Positions 8,593-17,220 of a stretch of DNA of 33,137 nucleotides are shown here, piece after piece. Below the pieces are notes generated by a model. It saw only the letters and a list, made by a program, of their open reading frames with translations, ran no database searches and was not told the DNA's origin. The translations under genes were made by a program, and so were the position numbers. Numbering within the stretch: the first letter of the stretch is position 1; each line of letters starts with the position of its first letter. Location: contig JBBQNZ010000028.1 in NCBI GenBank assembly GCA_038330415.1, positions 1 through 33,137 on the forward strand, read 5' to 3'. This DNA comes from Fodinibacter sp038330415 (GTDB lineage: Bacteria > Actinomycetota > Actinomycetes > Actinomycetales > Dermatophilaceae).

Positions 8593-9886
8593 TGCCGACA
8601 CGCCCGCGGTGACGGGGGCGGGCCCTGCGCCCGGGGCCCCTACCGCGGTCACCGGTGACGGGCCCCCGAGCACCACGGATGCCGTGGTGCCGGGGGGCGT
8701 CGGTGAGCCGGGTGTCGTCGCCGACGTGACGACCCCCGATGCCGCCACGGACGTCACCACGGCGTCGGCATCCGATCAGGCGGTGCCGGACGTCCCGCAC
8801 CGGCCGGGGCTGCCCCGGCTCGCGATGGTCGCGATCGTCGGTGGCTCCCTGGTGCTGGTGCTGGCCGGTGCCCGCGAGACCGCGGGCATCATCGGCCCCG
8901 CGTTCCTCGCCCTCGTACTCACCATCACCGTGCACCCGGTCCGCCGAGCACTCGTGCGGCGCAACGTGCCCGACTGGGTCGTGGCCCTCGCCGTCGTGCT
9001 GTCGGTCTACTTCCTGCTCTTCTCGGTGTCGATCGCGCTGGTCGTCTCGGCCGGCCGGCTCGCGGCGCTCCTCCCGCAGTACCAGGACGAGTTCACCAAG
9101 TACACCGCCGACCTCACCAACTGGCTGGCCTCGTTCGGCATCACCAAGGACCAGGCCACCTCGGTCGGCACGTCGATCGATCCGAGCAGCGTGGTGGGCG
9201 TCATCGGTGACGCGTTCACCGCCGTGCTCGGGGTGCTCTCCAACTTCTTCTTCATCGTCACGGTCGCGCTGATGATGGCCTTCGACACCGGCGGCGTCGA
9301 GCGGGTCATGGGCGTGGTGCGCCGTACCCGACCACACCTCGTCGACGCGATGGTCAGCTTCGCCCACGGCACCCGGGTCTACATGGGGGTGGCCGCCGGC
9401 TTCGGCTTCATCGTCGCGGTCATCGACGGCATCGCGCTGTACGTCATGGGGGTGCCGGGCGCGTTCATCTGGGCCGTGCTGGCCTTCGTCACCAACTTCA
9501 TCCCGAACATCGGCTTCGTCATCGGCGTCATCCCGCCGATGATCATCGGCCTGCTCGAGGGCGGCCCGACGCTGATGATCGGCGTCATCGTCGTCTACTC
9601 GGTGATCAACGTCGTCATCCAGTCGGTCATCCAGCCGCGCTACGTCGGCGACGCCGTGGGCCTGTCCCCCACCATCACGCTGCTCTCCCTGATCTTCTGG
9701 GCCTGGGCCCTCGGGGCGATCGGGGCGCTGCTCGCGGTGCCGTTCAGCCTGTTCATGCGGGCCATCCTCATCGAGGCCGACCCCACGACGCACTGGGTGC
9801 TGCCCATCCTGTCGGGCCACCTCGCCAAGGAACCACCAGACCCTCCGGCGCCCAGCGCGGCGCCGGGCTCCACCGTGCCGGCCTGA
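8585..9886 (+). CDS. AI-2E family transporter
   Basis: A 433-residue membrane protein of the AI-2E (TqsA/PerM) family. After a Pro/Thr/Asp-rich N-terminal tail of about 75 residues come paired helices (LAMVAIVGGSLVLVLAGA; GIIGPAFLALVLTITVHPVRRAL), VVALAVVLSVYFLLF, a soluble region with LPQYQDEF, and the family core of repeated hydrophobic segments including VTNFIPNIGFVIGVIPPMIIGLLEGG and VIQPRYVGDAVGLSPTITLLSLIFWAWALGAIGALLAVP. The substrate varies in this family (autoinducer-2 export, or Na+/H+ exchange). The start is uncertain: TTG at 8585 overlaps the SHOCT stop; an in-frame start at 8522 would overlap more, and later GTGs are possible. Confidence 0.82.
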   Translation: MADADTPAVTGAGPAPGAPTAVTGDGPPSTTDAVVPGGVGEPGVVADVTTPDAATDVTTASASDQAVPDVPHRPGLPRLAMVAIVGGSLVLVLAGARETAGIIGPAFLALVLTITVHPVRRALVRRNVPDWVVALAVVLSVYFLLFSVSIALVVSAGRLAALLPQYQDEFTKYTADLTNWLASFGITKDQATSVGTSIDPSSVVGVIGDAFTAVLGVLSNFFFIVTVALMMAFDTGGVERVMGVVRRTRPHLVDAMVSFAHGTRVYMGVAAGFGFIVAVIDGIALYVMGVPGAFIWAVLAFVTNFIPNIGFVIGVIPPMIIGLLEGGPTLMIGVIVVYSVINVVIQSVIQPRYVGDAVGLSPTITLLSLIFWAWALGAIGALLAVPFSLFMRAILIEADPTTHWVLPILSGHLAKEPPDPPAPSAAPGSTVPA

Positions 9887-9956
9887 GCCGGCGCGGACCC
9901 AGCACCGGCCCGGCCGCCATCGCCAGGCGGGGCCACGACGAGAGGTGGATGCCGGT

Positions 9957-11348
9957 ATGACCGAGCTGACGACGGCCGAGCGCAGGGCCCAGGGCAAGGC
10001 GGTACGCGCCACGGCGCCGCTCGAGTCGCACTCCGGCATCGGCCCGGACGCCGGGCGCGACCCGGTCGGCCTGGTCATCGGGCAGGCCGCGAACCGGGTG
10101 CCCGACCTGGTGCCGATCCGGCACGGGCGGATGCTGGTCTCGCCGTTCACGTTCTACCGCGGCGCCGCGCTGCCCATGGCTGCCGACCTGTCGAAGGTGC
10201 CGTCGTCCGGCATCCGGGTGCAGCTGTGCGGTGACGCGCACCTGTCGAACTTCGGCGTCTTCGCCGCCCCCGACCGGCGGCTCGTCTTCGACCTCAACGA
10301 CTTCGACGAGACCCTGCCCGGGCCGTTCGAGTGGGACGTCAAGCGGTTCGCCGCCAGCCTGGCCGTCGCAGCCCGCGACAACGGGCTGGATGCCGCGGAC
10401 CGCCGCACCCTGGTGATGGGCGGCGTCGCGGCCTACCGGCGGAGCATGATCCAGTTCACCGAGAAGAAACTGCTGGATGTCTGGTACGACCGCCTCGACA
10501 TCGAGGACGCTCTCGAGAAGGTGGCGCCCAAGGTCGGCACGGAGGCCCTGAGCCGCACCCGCAAGTCGCTGGCCAAGGCGCGCAAGCGCGACAGCATGCA
10601 GGTGCTCAAGAAGCTGACGACGGTGGTCGACGGCCAGCGCCGGATCATCAGCGACCCCCCGCTGGTGGTGCCGATCGAGGAGCTGGCCGACGGCTGGACC
10701 GCCGACCAGATCGTCGAGGGGATGCGCACCCTCCTCACGCAGTACCGCCGCACGCTCAGCGCCGACCGCCGCCACCTCATCGGGCAGTTCCGCCTCACCC
10801 AGGTCGCCCGAAAGGTCGTGGGCGTGGGCAGCGTGGGCACCCGGGCCTGGATCCTGCTGCTGGAGGCCGACGGCGGCCAGGAGCCGCTCTTCCTGCAGGC
10901 CAAGGAGGCTCAGCGCTCGGTGCTCGCCGACTACTGCGGCGCCAGCAAGTACCGCAACGAGGGCCAGCGGGTCGTCGCTGGGCAGCACCTGATGCAGGCG
11001 GCGAGTGACATCTTCCTGGGCTGGCAGCACGTCGACGACGGCCTCGACGGCGGCTCGCGCGACTTCTACGTGCGCCAGCTGCGCGACATGAAGTTCTCGG
11101 CAGCCATCGAGCAGATGCTGCTGCCGGGCCTGGTCGCGTACGCCGAGCTCTGCGGGTGGACCCTTGCCAGGGCCCACGCCCGTTCGGGCGACCGGTTCGC
11201 CATCGCCGGGTACCTGGGCAAGTCCGACAAGTTCGACCGGGCCCTGGCGACCTTCGCCGAGTCCTACGCCGACCGCACCGAGCAGGACCACGCGGCCCTG
11301 AGCGCGGCCGTCGCCGACGGTCGGATCGAGGCCGTCACCGGCATCTGA
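9957..11348 (+). CDS. DUF2252 domain protein (kinase-like fold)
   Basis: A 463-residue protein of the DUF2252 family. Characteristic pieces: PIRHGRMLVSPFTFYRGAA, then QLCGDAHLSNFG, LVFDLNDFDETLPGPFEWDVKRFAAS, and later VVGVGSVGTRAWILLLE with FLQAKEAQRS. GDAHLSNFG and DLNDFDE resemble the catalytic and metal-binding segments of aminoglycoside-phosphotransferase-like kinases, so a small-molecule or protein kinase role is plausible but unproven. I chose the ATG at 9957, 8 bases after AGAGGTGG; an in-frame GTG at 9945 is the alternative. Convergent with the alkylsulfatase gene, with a 29-base gap. Confidence 0.85.
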   Translation: MTELTTAERRAQGKAVRATAPLESHSGIGPDAGRDPVGLVIGQAANRVPDLVPIRHGRMLVSPFTFYRGAALPMAADLSKVPSSGIRVQLCGDAHLSNFGVFAAPDRRLVFDLNDFDETLPGPFEWDVKRFAASLAVAARDNGLDAADRRTLVMGGVAAYRRSMIQFTEKKLLDVWYDRLDIEDALEKVAPKVGTEALSRTRKSLAKARKRDSMQVLKKLTTVVDGQRRIISDPPLVVPIEELADGWTADQIVEGMRTLLTQYRRTLSADRRHLIGQFRLTQVARKVVGVGSVGTRAWILLLEADGGQEPLFLQAKEAQRSVLADYCGASKYRNEGQRVVAGQHLMQAASDIFLGWQHVDDGLDGGSRDFYVRQLRDMKFSAAIEQMLLPGLVAYAELCGWTLARAHARSGDRFAIAGYLGKSDKFDRALATFAESYADRTEQDHAALSAAVADGRIEAVTGI

Positions 11349-11377
11349 GCCCCACGGGCGTTTCCGCGGACAAGCCC

Positions 11378-13270
11378 TCAGGGGAGGACGATCTCGAAGC
11401 CGGGGTCAGGCGCGTCGAGGAACGACATCAGCAGGGCGAGCCGAGCCGGGTCGCCGGTCAGGGCGAGCTCGCCGGCGCCGACGAGCACCTCCGCGGTGGC
11501 CTGCCCGGTGAGCAGCCGGCGCAGGGTGCCGGTGCTGAGGGTGAGCTCGAGCTGAGCGCCGTCCGCGGTCGTCGGCACCTCGCGGTGCACGAGCACCCCG
11601 TTGCGGAGCTCCATGCGCAGGCGCTCGTCGGCATCGGTCAGCACCCAGTCGATGACCACGTGCTCGTGCCACGACCGCGGGCCGTTGACCCGGATCTTCA
11701 CCGAGTCGAAGAGCTGGTCCACTGTGAGCACGGCGAGCAGGTCGGCGGATGCCGTCGACGCGGGGGTGCCGACGTTGCCGTGGCGCAGCTCGTGCGCCCC
11801 GGTGAGGAAGAAGTTGCGCCAGGTGCCGTTCTCGGCGCCGAAGCCGAGCTGCTCGAGGGTGCGCGCCTGCAGCTCGCGGGCGGCGGCGTTGGTGGGGTCG
11901 GCGAAGACGACGTGGTTGACCACGGTGGCCACCCAGCGGAAGTCCCCGGCGGCGAACGACTCCTCGGCCCTGGCCAGCACGGCATCCGCGCCGCCCATGA
12001 ACTCGACGTAGCGCACCGCCTGCTCGACCGGAGGGTGCTCCCACAGGTGGGCCGGGTTGCCGTCGAACCAGCCCAGGTAGCGCTGGTAGATGGCCTTGAC
12101 GTTGTGGCTCACCGAGCCGTAGTACCCGGTCGTGTGCCACGCGGCCTCCAGTGCCGGGGGCAGCTCGATCAGCTCGGCGATCTCGGCCCCGACGTAGCCC
12201 TGGTTCATCATCCGCAACGTCTGGTCGTGCAGGTAGCCGTAGAGGTCGCGCTGCAGCGAGAGGAAGTCGACGACGCGCTCGCGGCCCCAGGTCGGCCAGT
12301 GGTGCGAGGCGAACGAGACCTCGAGGTCGTCGGCCAGCAGGTCGATGGTCTCGGTGAGGTAGCCCGACCACACGTGCGGGTCGCGCACCAGGGCGCCGCG
12401 CAGGGTCAGCAGGTTGTGCAGGGTGTGCGAGGTGTTCTCGGCCAGGCAGACCGCCTTGTGGTCGGGGAAGGCGAAGTTCATCTCCGCGGGCGCCTCGGTG
12501 CCCGGCGTCATCTGGAAGACGATGGGCACCCCGTCGACGACCTCCCGCTGGCCGGTGTGGGTGATGTCGAGCGTCGGGCGGATCAGCGTGATGGTGCCCG
12601 TGCTGGTCGTCATGCCGAGCCCGGCGCCGACCTGCGCGAACGGGCCCTTGGGCAGCGCGGCGCCGTACATGTAGCCCGCCCGCCGCGACATCGCCGCGCC
12701 GGCGTAGACGTTCTCGGCCACCGCTTCGGCCAGGAACCCCGCCGGGGCGATCACGACGCAGTGGCCGGCGTCGACGTCGGCCTGGCTGGTCACGCCCTTG
12801 ACCCCACCGAAGTGGTCGGCGTGCGAGTGGGTGTAGATGACGCCGGTCACCGGCCGGTCGCCGCGGTGCTCGCGATAGAGGGCCAGCGCCGCCGCCGCCG
12901 TCTCGGCGCTGATGAGGGGGTCGATGACGACCACCCCGCGCTCGCCCTCGACGAAGGTGACGTTCGACAGGTCGAGCCCGCGCACCTGGTAGATGCCCTC
13001 GACGACCTCGTAGAGGCCGTGCATCGCCACGAGGGTCCCCTGCCGCCACAGGCTGGGGTTGACGCACGACGGCGCGTCGCCCGCCAGGAAGGAGTAGGCG
13101 GCGTTGTCCCACACCGTGCGACCGTCGGCGGCGGTGACCACGGCCGGGTCGAGACCGCCGATCCGGCCGCGCTCGGCATCGGCGAAGTCCTCGGTGTCGC
13201 GGAACGGCAGCCTGGTCTGCAGGGCGGCGTTCTGCCGCGCGACGGTCTCGGTGACGGACGGCGTGCTCAT
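11378..13270 (-). CDS. Alkyl/aryl-sulfatase, metallo-beta-lactamase fold (SdsA1/BDS1-like)
   Basis: A 630-residue alkylsulfatase that hydrolyses sulfate esters such as dodecyl sulfate to alcohol and sulfate. The N-terminal third is a metallo-beta-lactamase domain with the zinc motif THSHADHFGG, followed by further ligand-bearing segments (EAPAEMNFAFP, CLAENTSHTLHNL). Next is a helical dimerisation region (LGWFDGNPAHLWEHPP, YVEFMGGADAVL, LEQLGFGAENGTWRNFFLTGAHELRHG), and then an SCP2-like C-terminal lipid-binding domain. Length fits the family. The ATG at 13270 follows AGGAGG by 6 bases, a strong ribosome site. No obvious secretion signal. The LAL regulator is transcribed divergently and may control it. 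Confidence 0.93.
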   Translation of the reverse strand: MSTPSVTETVARQNAALQTRLPFRDTEDFADAERGRIGGLDPAVVTAADGRTVWDNAAYSFLAGDAPSCVNPSLWRQGTLVAMHGLYEVVEGIYQVRGLDLSNVTFVEGERGVVVIDPLISAETAAAALALYREHRGDRPVTGVIYTHSHADHFGGVKGVTSQADVDAGHCVVIAPAGFLAEAVAENVYAGAAMSRRAGYMYGAALPKGPFAQVGAGLGMTTSTGTITLIRPTLDITHTGQREVVDGVPIVFQMTPGTEAPAEMNFAFPDHKAVCLAENTSHTLHNLLTLRGALVRDPHVWSGYLTETIDLLADDLEVSFASHHWPTWGRERVVDFLSLQRDLYGYLHDQTLRMMNQGYVGAEIAELIELPPALEAAWHTTGYYGSVSHNVKAIYQRYLGWFDGNPAHLWEHPPVEQAVRYVEFMGGADAVLARAEESFAAGDFRWVATVVNHVVFADPTNAAARELQARTLEQLGFGAENGTWRNFFLTGAHELRHGNVGTPASTASADLLAVLTVDQLFDSVKIRVNGPRSWHEHVVIDWVLTDADERLRMELRNGVLVHREVPTTADGAQLELTLSTGTLRRLLTGQATAEVLVGAGELALTGDPARLALLMSFLDAPDPGFEIVLP

Positions 13271-13415
13271 GTGGCCTCCTCGAGGGCGATCGGGCCAATC
13301 AAGCACGGATGCCGGGAACGTCGCCTCCCCTGTCGGGGGTGGCCGCGGCTCGACGCTGCCGCCGTCCACACCGTCCACCCCCTGTGTCGAGAGAGCGCCA
13401 CCCGGTACGGCTGGC

Positions 13416-13421
13416 TAGTCT
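13416..13421 (+). promoter_or_regulatory. Candidate -10 element of the LAL regulator gene (leaderless)
   Basis: TAGTCT ends 7 bases before the GTG at 13429; no ribosome site is visible and no clear -35. Confidence 0.45.
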
Positions 13422-13428
13422 CACAGAC

Positions 13429-16158
13429 GTGGCAGACCTGCGCAGTGCGCTCGCCGTGCCGCGACCGAAGGTCTCGGTCCCGCGTCGGATCGACCGGGCT
13501 GTGGAGCGGCCGCGTCTCCTCCGCGACCTCGCCGGCACCACGTCGGGTGCCGTGCCGGGCGCCACGCGCGGCGGCGACGGCGGCCCCGAGGTGCTCCTCG
13601 CCTGCGCTCCCGCCGGTTACGGGAAGACCACCATGCTGGCCGACTTCGCCGACGACCAGCGGGCCGCCGGGGTGCCGGTCGCCTGGGTGACCTGCGACCG
13701 CGACGACGACGGCACCGCGTTCTGGGGCGCGGTGATCCTGGCGGCCACCGAGGCCGCCCCGGATTCGGCGACGGTGCTGGCGGGCCTGGACGCCCCCACC
13801 GGCCCGGCCGACGCGACCTTCGTCGCCAACCTCGTCGGGGTGCTCGGCGACGAGGTCCCCGGCATCATCCTGGTGCTGGACGACGTGCACGAGGTACGGG
13901 ACCGCGAGGTGCTCGACGGCCTGCAGCACCTGGTGCAGTGGGCCGACTCACGGGTGCGGGTGGCGCTGGGCTGCCGGTTCGAGCCCCCGATCGGCCTGTA
14001 CCGGCTGCGGCTCACCGGCCGCCTGCGCGAGGTGCGCGCCGCCCAGCTGGCCTTCACCCCCCAGGAGGCCGACGAGTTCTGGGACCGGCACGACATCGTG
14101 CTCGACGGCGAGGCCCGTGCGGTGCTGCACGCCCTCACCGAGGGGTGGCCGGCCGGCATGCGGATGGCCGCGCTGTCGCTCGAGCACGGCGACCCGGCCA
14201 CCTTCGTGGCCGAGTTCAGCGGTGCCGACCGCCCGGTGGCCGACTACCTCGCCGGCGAGGTGCTGGTGCGCCTTCCGGACGACGTCGTCGACTTCCTGCT
14301 GCGCACCTGCGTGGTCGAGGACCTCTCGGTCGAGCTGGCGGCGCGGCTCTCCGGGCGCGACGACTCGGCCGCCATGCTCGACGACCTGGCCCAGCGCAAC
14401 GCCCTGGTCGTGCCCCTCGACCGCAGCGGCACCTGGTTCCGCTACCACTCGCTGCTGCGCACCTACCTCGTCGCGGCCCTGCGGCGTCGCGACCCCGGTG
14501 AGATGGCGGTGCTGCGCGTGAGCGCCGCCACCTGGTACCTCGAGCGGCGCGACCCGGCCCAGGCCCTCGAGCTCGCGTCGGCGGCGGGCGACGGCGAGCT
14601 CGTCGAACAGATCCTGCTCACCCACGGCCTGGGGCTGGTGCTCGCCGGCGCCGGCGCCGCCGTGCGCCGCGCCATCGGGCTGCTGCCCGTGCCGCAGGAC
14701 ACCGCCCCCGCGGTGCTGGTGCACCGCGCGCTGCTGGCGGTCGACGAGGGCGACATCTCCGCTGCCGACGAGGCGCTGGCCGCGCTGGCCGCGGTGCCCG
14801 ACGACGGCACCAGCGCGCGGATGACGTCGCTGCGCAAGGCGGCCGCGCTGCACCGCGCCCGGCTGGCCGCCGACCTGGCCGTCGCCCGCTCGAGCGACCT
14901 CGTCGAGGACGTCGGGCCCTCGCACCTGCCGGTCGACCTCGACCCCGACGTGCGGCTGCTGGTGCTGGCCGACCGCGGCGCGCTGCGCCTCTTCGAGGGC
15001 GACCACCAGCGCGCCCGGCGTGACCTGCGTCAGGCGATCGACCTGGCCCAGGCGGCCGGGCTGCACTCGATCCAGCTCTACTGCAAGAACCTCGTGGCAG
15101 GAACCTACCTGGCGCAGAACGACTTCCGGCAGGCCAGGATCTCGGCCGAGAAGGCCATCGCCTTCGCGACGGCGCGCGGCTGGGACCTCACGCCGACGTT
15201 GGCCTACTCCTACATGGTCGCGGGCTGGACCGCCTTCCAGCTGCTCCGCCAGGAGGAGGCGGCCACCTGGGCGGCCATCTCGCTCGACGTCATCGACACC
15301 ACCATCGACGTCGAGGTGGAGGGCGCGGCCCGCACCGGTGAGGCCATCATCGCGTTCGACGAGCCGCCGCAGCGACGCTCCGCCCTCGACCGGCTCCAGC
15401 GCACCACCGCGTGGCTCACCGAGCGGGGTGCCTCCCCGGTGCTCACCGCCCTGGCCGCCCCGCACGAGCTGCGGATGTGCCTCGGCCTCGGCGAGTGGCA
15501 CCGCGCTGAGCAGGCCGTCGAGCGGGCCGAGATGCGGCTCGGCGCCAGCGGCGACGTCGCCGTGCTGCAGGCGCAGCTCGCCTCGGCCCGCGGCCGCCCG
15601 GCCGATGCCAAGCGCCTGCTGCGCCCGGTGCTTGCCGGCGACCTGGCCCCCATCCGCACCACGGCGCGCACCACGGCCTGGCTGCTCGAGGCCCTGCTCG
15701 CCGAGCGGTCGGACCGCCGCCCTGCCGCCACCGAGGCGCTGCTCAGGGCGCTGCAGACCGCCGAGCCCACGGGGGCCACCCGGCCCTTCTTCGACGCGGG
15801 CACCGAAGTGCACGCGTTGCTCCTCCAGCTCCGGGGGCGGGCCGGCCACCTCGAGCCGGTCCTCGACTCGGTGCTCGCGGGCATCGCGCACCTGCAGGAG
15901 TGGCAGGGTGCGGCCGCCAGCACCGGTGGCGCGCTGCCACCCGGGTCGACGACCGCGCCGAGCGGTGGGTGGCTGACCGAGCGCGAGCTCGTGGTGCTGC
16001 GCGACCTGCCCTCGATGATGACGCTCGGCGAGATCGCCGCAGCCCAGGGCATCAGCCTCAACACGGTCAAGACGCACGTGCGCTCGATCTACGCCAAGCT
16101 CGGCGCCGGCACCCGGCGCGAGGCCATCGGCATCGCCCGGGGCCTGGGGTTGCTCTGA
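13429..16158 (+). CDS. LAL/MalT-type LuxR-family transcriptional regulator
   Basis: A 909-residue large ATP-binding LuxR regulator. The N-terminus RPKVSVPRRIDR is typical of MalT-like proteins. The NTPase domain has Walker A ACAPAGYGKTT (Lys66) and Walker B IILVLDDVHEV with the W-A-D-S/R segment after it. A long TPR-like helical repeat region (about 430-830) follows, then a C-terminal LuxR HTH: WLTERELVVLRDLPSMMTLGEIAA, SLNTVKTHVRSIYAKLG. These are usually activators that sense an inducer through the repeats. Divergent from the alkylsulfatase gene, which is a plausible target. I chose the GTG at 13429, 7 bases after TAGTCT; the frame extends upstream to 13309 but encodes nothing family-like there. 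Confidence 0.9.
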   Translation: MADLRSALAVPRPKVSVPRRIDRAVERPRLLRDLAGTTSGAVPGATRGGDGGPEVLLACAPAGYGKTTMLADFADDQRAAGVPVAWVTCDRDDDGTAFWGAVILAATEAAPDSATVLAGLDAPTGPADATFVANLVGVLGDEVPGIILVLDDVHEVRDREVLDGLQHLVQWADSRVRVALGCRFEPPIGLYRLRLTGRLREVRAAQLAFTPQEADEFWDRHDIVLDGEARAVLHALTEGWPAGMRMAALSLEHGDPATFVAEFSGADRPVADYLAGEVLVRLPDDVVDFLLRTCVVEDLSVELAARLSGRDDSAAMLDDLAQRNALVVPLDRSGTWFRYHSLLRTYLVAALRRRDPGEMAVLRVSAATWYLERRDPAQALELASAAGDGELVEQILLTHGLGLVLAGAGAAVRRAIGLLPVPQDTAPAVLVHRALLAVDEGDISAADEALAALAAVPDDGTSARMTSLRKAAALHRARLAADLAVARSSDLVEDVGPSHLPVDLDPDVRLLVLADRGALRLFEGDHQRARRDLRQAIDLAQAAGLHSIQLYCKNLVAGTYLAQNDFRQARISAEKAIAFATARGWDLTPTLAYSYMVAGWTAFQLLRQEEAATWAAISLDVIDTTIDVEVEGAARTGEAIIAFDEPPQRRSALDRLQRTTAWLTERGASPVLTALAAPHELRMCLGLGEWHRAEQAVERAEMRLGASGDVAVLQAQLASARGRPADAKRLLRPVLAGDLAPIRTTARTTAWLLEALLAERSDRRPAATEALLRALQTAEPTGATRPFFDAGTEVHALLLQLRGRAGHLEPVLDSVLAGIAHLQEWQGAAASTGGALPPGSTTAPSGGWLTERELVVLRDLPSMMTLGEIAAAQGISLNTVKTHVRSIYAKLGAGTRREAIGIARGLGLL

Positions 16159-16332
16159 CCGGTCACCGGCCGGGGCTCACCCCTGCCGGCGTGCGCGATC
16201 ACCCGCGTCATGGCCCTGCGCACGGTGGGCCAACCGGTTGCGCTCACCCGTCACGCGTGAGGCGAGGCCCCTGCCGCCGGTGCCAAGGTCGAGACCACCG
16301 CAGGCGACTCTGCGGCCCGCGAAAGGACGTCG

Positions 16333-16533
16333 ATGCGATACGAGTTCATCATTCGTGGCTCGGTGAGCGAGGACGTCCTGGAGTCGCTGCCCGAGCTGTC
16401 GGCCACTCCGTACCCCACCGGCGGCACCGTCCTGTACGGCCCCGTGCAGGACGAGTCCGACGTCTCGAGCCTGCTCGCGAGGTTCTCCGACCTCGGGCTG
16501 TCCGTCGTCGAGATGCGCCGGCTCCCGGACTGA
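16333..16533 (+). CDS. Small conserved actinobacterial protein, function unknown
   Basis: A 66-residue protein, MRYEFIIRGSVSEDVLESLPEL to VVEMRRLPD. The ATG follows GAAAGGA with suitable spacing. I recall similar small proteins ending in LLARFxxLGLxVVExRRLPD in many actinobacteria, often near regulators. The pattern (strand, helix, two strands with GGTVLYGPV, helix, strand) looks like a small ferredoxin-like fold and the protein is acidic. It starts 174 bases after the LAL gene, on the same strand. No function can be assigned. Confidence 0.75.
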   Translation: MRYEFIIRGSVSEDVLESLPELSATPYPTGGTVLYGPVQDESDVSSLLARFSDLGLSVVEMRRLPD

Positions 16534-16652
16534 CCCCGGCGAGGGCGACAGCGAAGACGTCGTCTCCCCGGCATCCGTGACCCGACGAGCACGCGGCTGG
16601 GTCTCGGACCGCTTCGGCAACCGCACCACCAGCGCCGTGCTGACCTCGCCCA

Positions 16653-16667
16653 CCACCTGGTAGGTGG
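16653..16667 (+). terminator. Small hairpin after the 66-aa gene
   Basis: CCACCT-GGT-AGGTGG, a perfect 6-base stem with a 3-base loop, lies between the small gene and the furA promoter. There is no T-run, so terminator function is only a guess. Confidence 0.3.
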
Positions 16668-16700
16668 ACCGATCGCATCACCTCGGGGTCGCGGCAGGAC

Positions 16701-16731
16701 TCTTGACTCATTCCAGAAAACGGGCAAGACT
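16701..16731 (+). promoter_or_regulatory. furA-katG promoter and FurA operator
   Basis: TTGACT (16703-16708), a 17-base spacer and AAGACT (16726-16731), 6 bases before the furA GTG, form a promoter for a leaderless transcript. The A/T-rich segment TTGACTCATTCCAGAAAA closely resembles, from memory, the FurA-binding sequence before furA-katG in mycobacteria and streptomycetes. Autorepression relieved by oxidation is the known behaviour of this system. Confidence 0.7.
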
Positions 16732-16737
16732 GCATGG

Positions 16738-17220
16738 GTGCCCCCCACCGACGTCCATCAGCTGCTGCGCGGTGCGTCGCTGCGGGTGACCCGGCCCCGC
16801 GTCGCCGTGCTGGCCGCGGTGCAGGAGCGGCCGCATGCAAGCACCGAGACGATCATCGAGGTCGTGCGCGAGGACCTCGGCGAGGTGTCGCACCAGGCGG
16901 TCTACGACGTGCTGCGGGCCCTCACCGGCGCCGGACTGCTGCGCCGCATCCAGCCCTCCGGCTCGGTCGCCCGGTACGAGTCGCGGGTGGGCGACAACCA
17001 CCACCACGTCGTCTGCCGTTCGTGCGGCGCCATCGCCGACGTCGACTGCGCGGTCGACGAGACCCCCTGCCTCACGGCATCCGACGACCACGGCTACGTC
17101 ATCGACGAGGCCGAGGTCGTCTACTGGGGCACCTGCCCGCAGTGCACCGCCCGCGCGGGCACCCCCGACCAGACCACCACCGATCCGAGCACCGCACCAC
17201 CGAACAGGAGACGGACGTGA
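16738..17220 (+). CDS. furA: Fur-family repressor FurA
   Basis: A 160-residue ferric-uptake-regulator homologue. The N-terminal winged helix runs LRGASLRVTRPRVAVLAAVQ to SHQAVYDVLRALTGAGLLRRI; the C-terminal dimer and metal domain has VGDNHHHVVCRSCGAIADVDC and a second pair in GTCPQCTA, the two CxxC zinc motifs. Placement directly before katG with a GTGA overlap marks it as FurA, which represses itself and katG and loses DNA binding on oxidation. The GTG start at 16738 is leaderless by promoter position. The C-terminal 20 residues (Thr/Asp/Pro-rich) are a tail beyond the conserved fold. Confidence 0.93.
   Translation: MPPTDVHQLLRGASLRVTRPRVAVLAAVQERPHASTETIIEVVREDLGEVSHQAVYDVLRALTGAGLLRRIQPSGSVARYESRVGDNHHHVVCRSCGAIADVDCAVDETPCLTASDDHGYVIDEAEVVYWGTCPQCTARAGTPDQTTTDPSTAPPNRRRT

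Noticed and set aside
11349..11377. A bidirectional terminator between the DUF2252 and alkylsulfatase genes
   Set aside because: Only a four-base GGGC/GCCC stem can be drawn in the 29-base gap.
11156..13690. An 844-codon open frame opposite the alkylsulfatase gene
   Set aside because: It is a GC-rich antisense shadow: Arg/Gly/Val/Asp-rich, no family motif, and the sulfatase on the other strand is complete.
16734..17216. Upstream extension of the katG frame through furA
   Set aside because: It is out of frame with furA and has no homology; the GTG at 17217 has a ribosome site.
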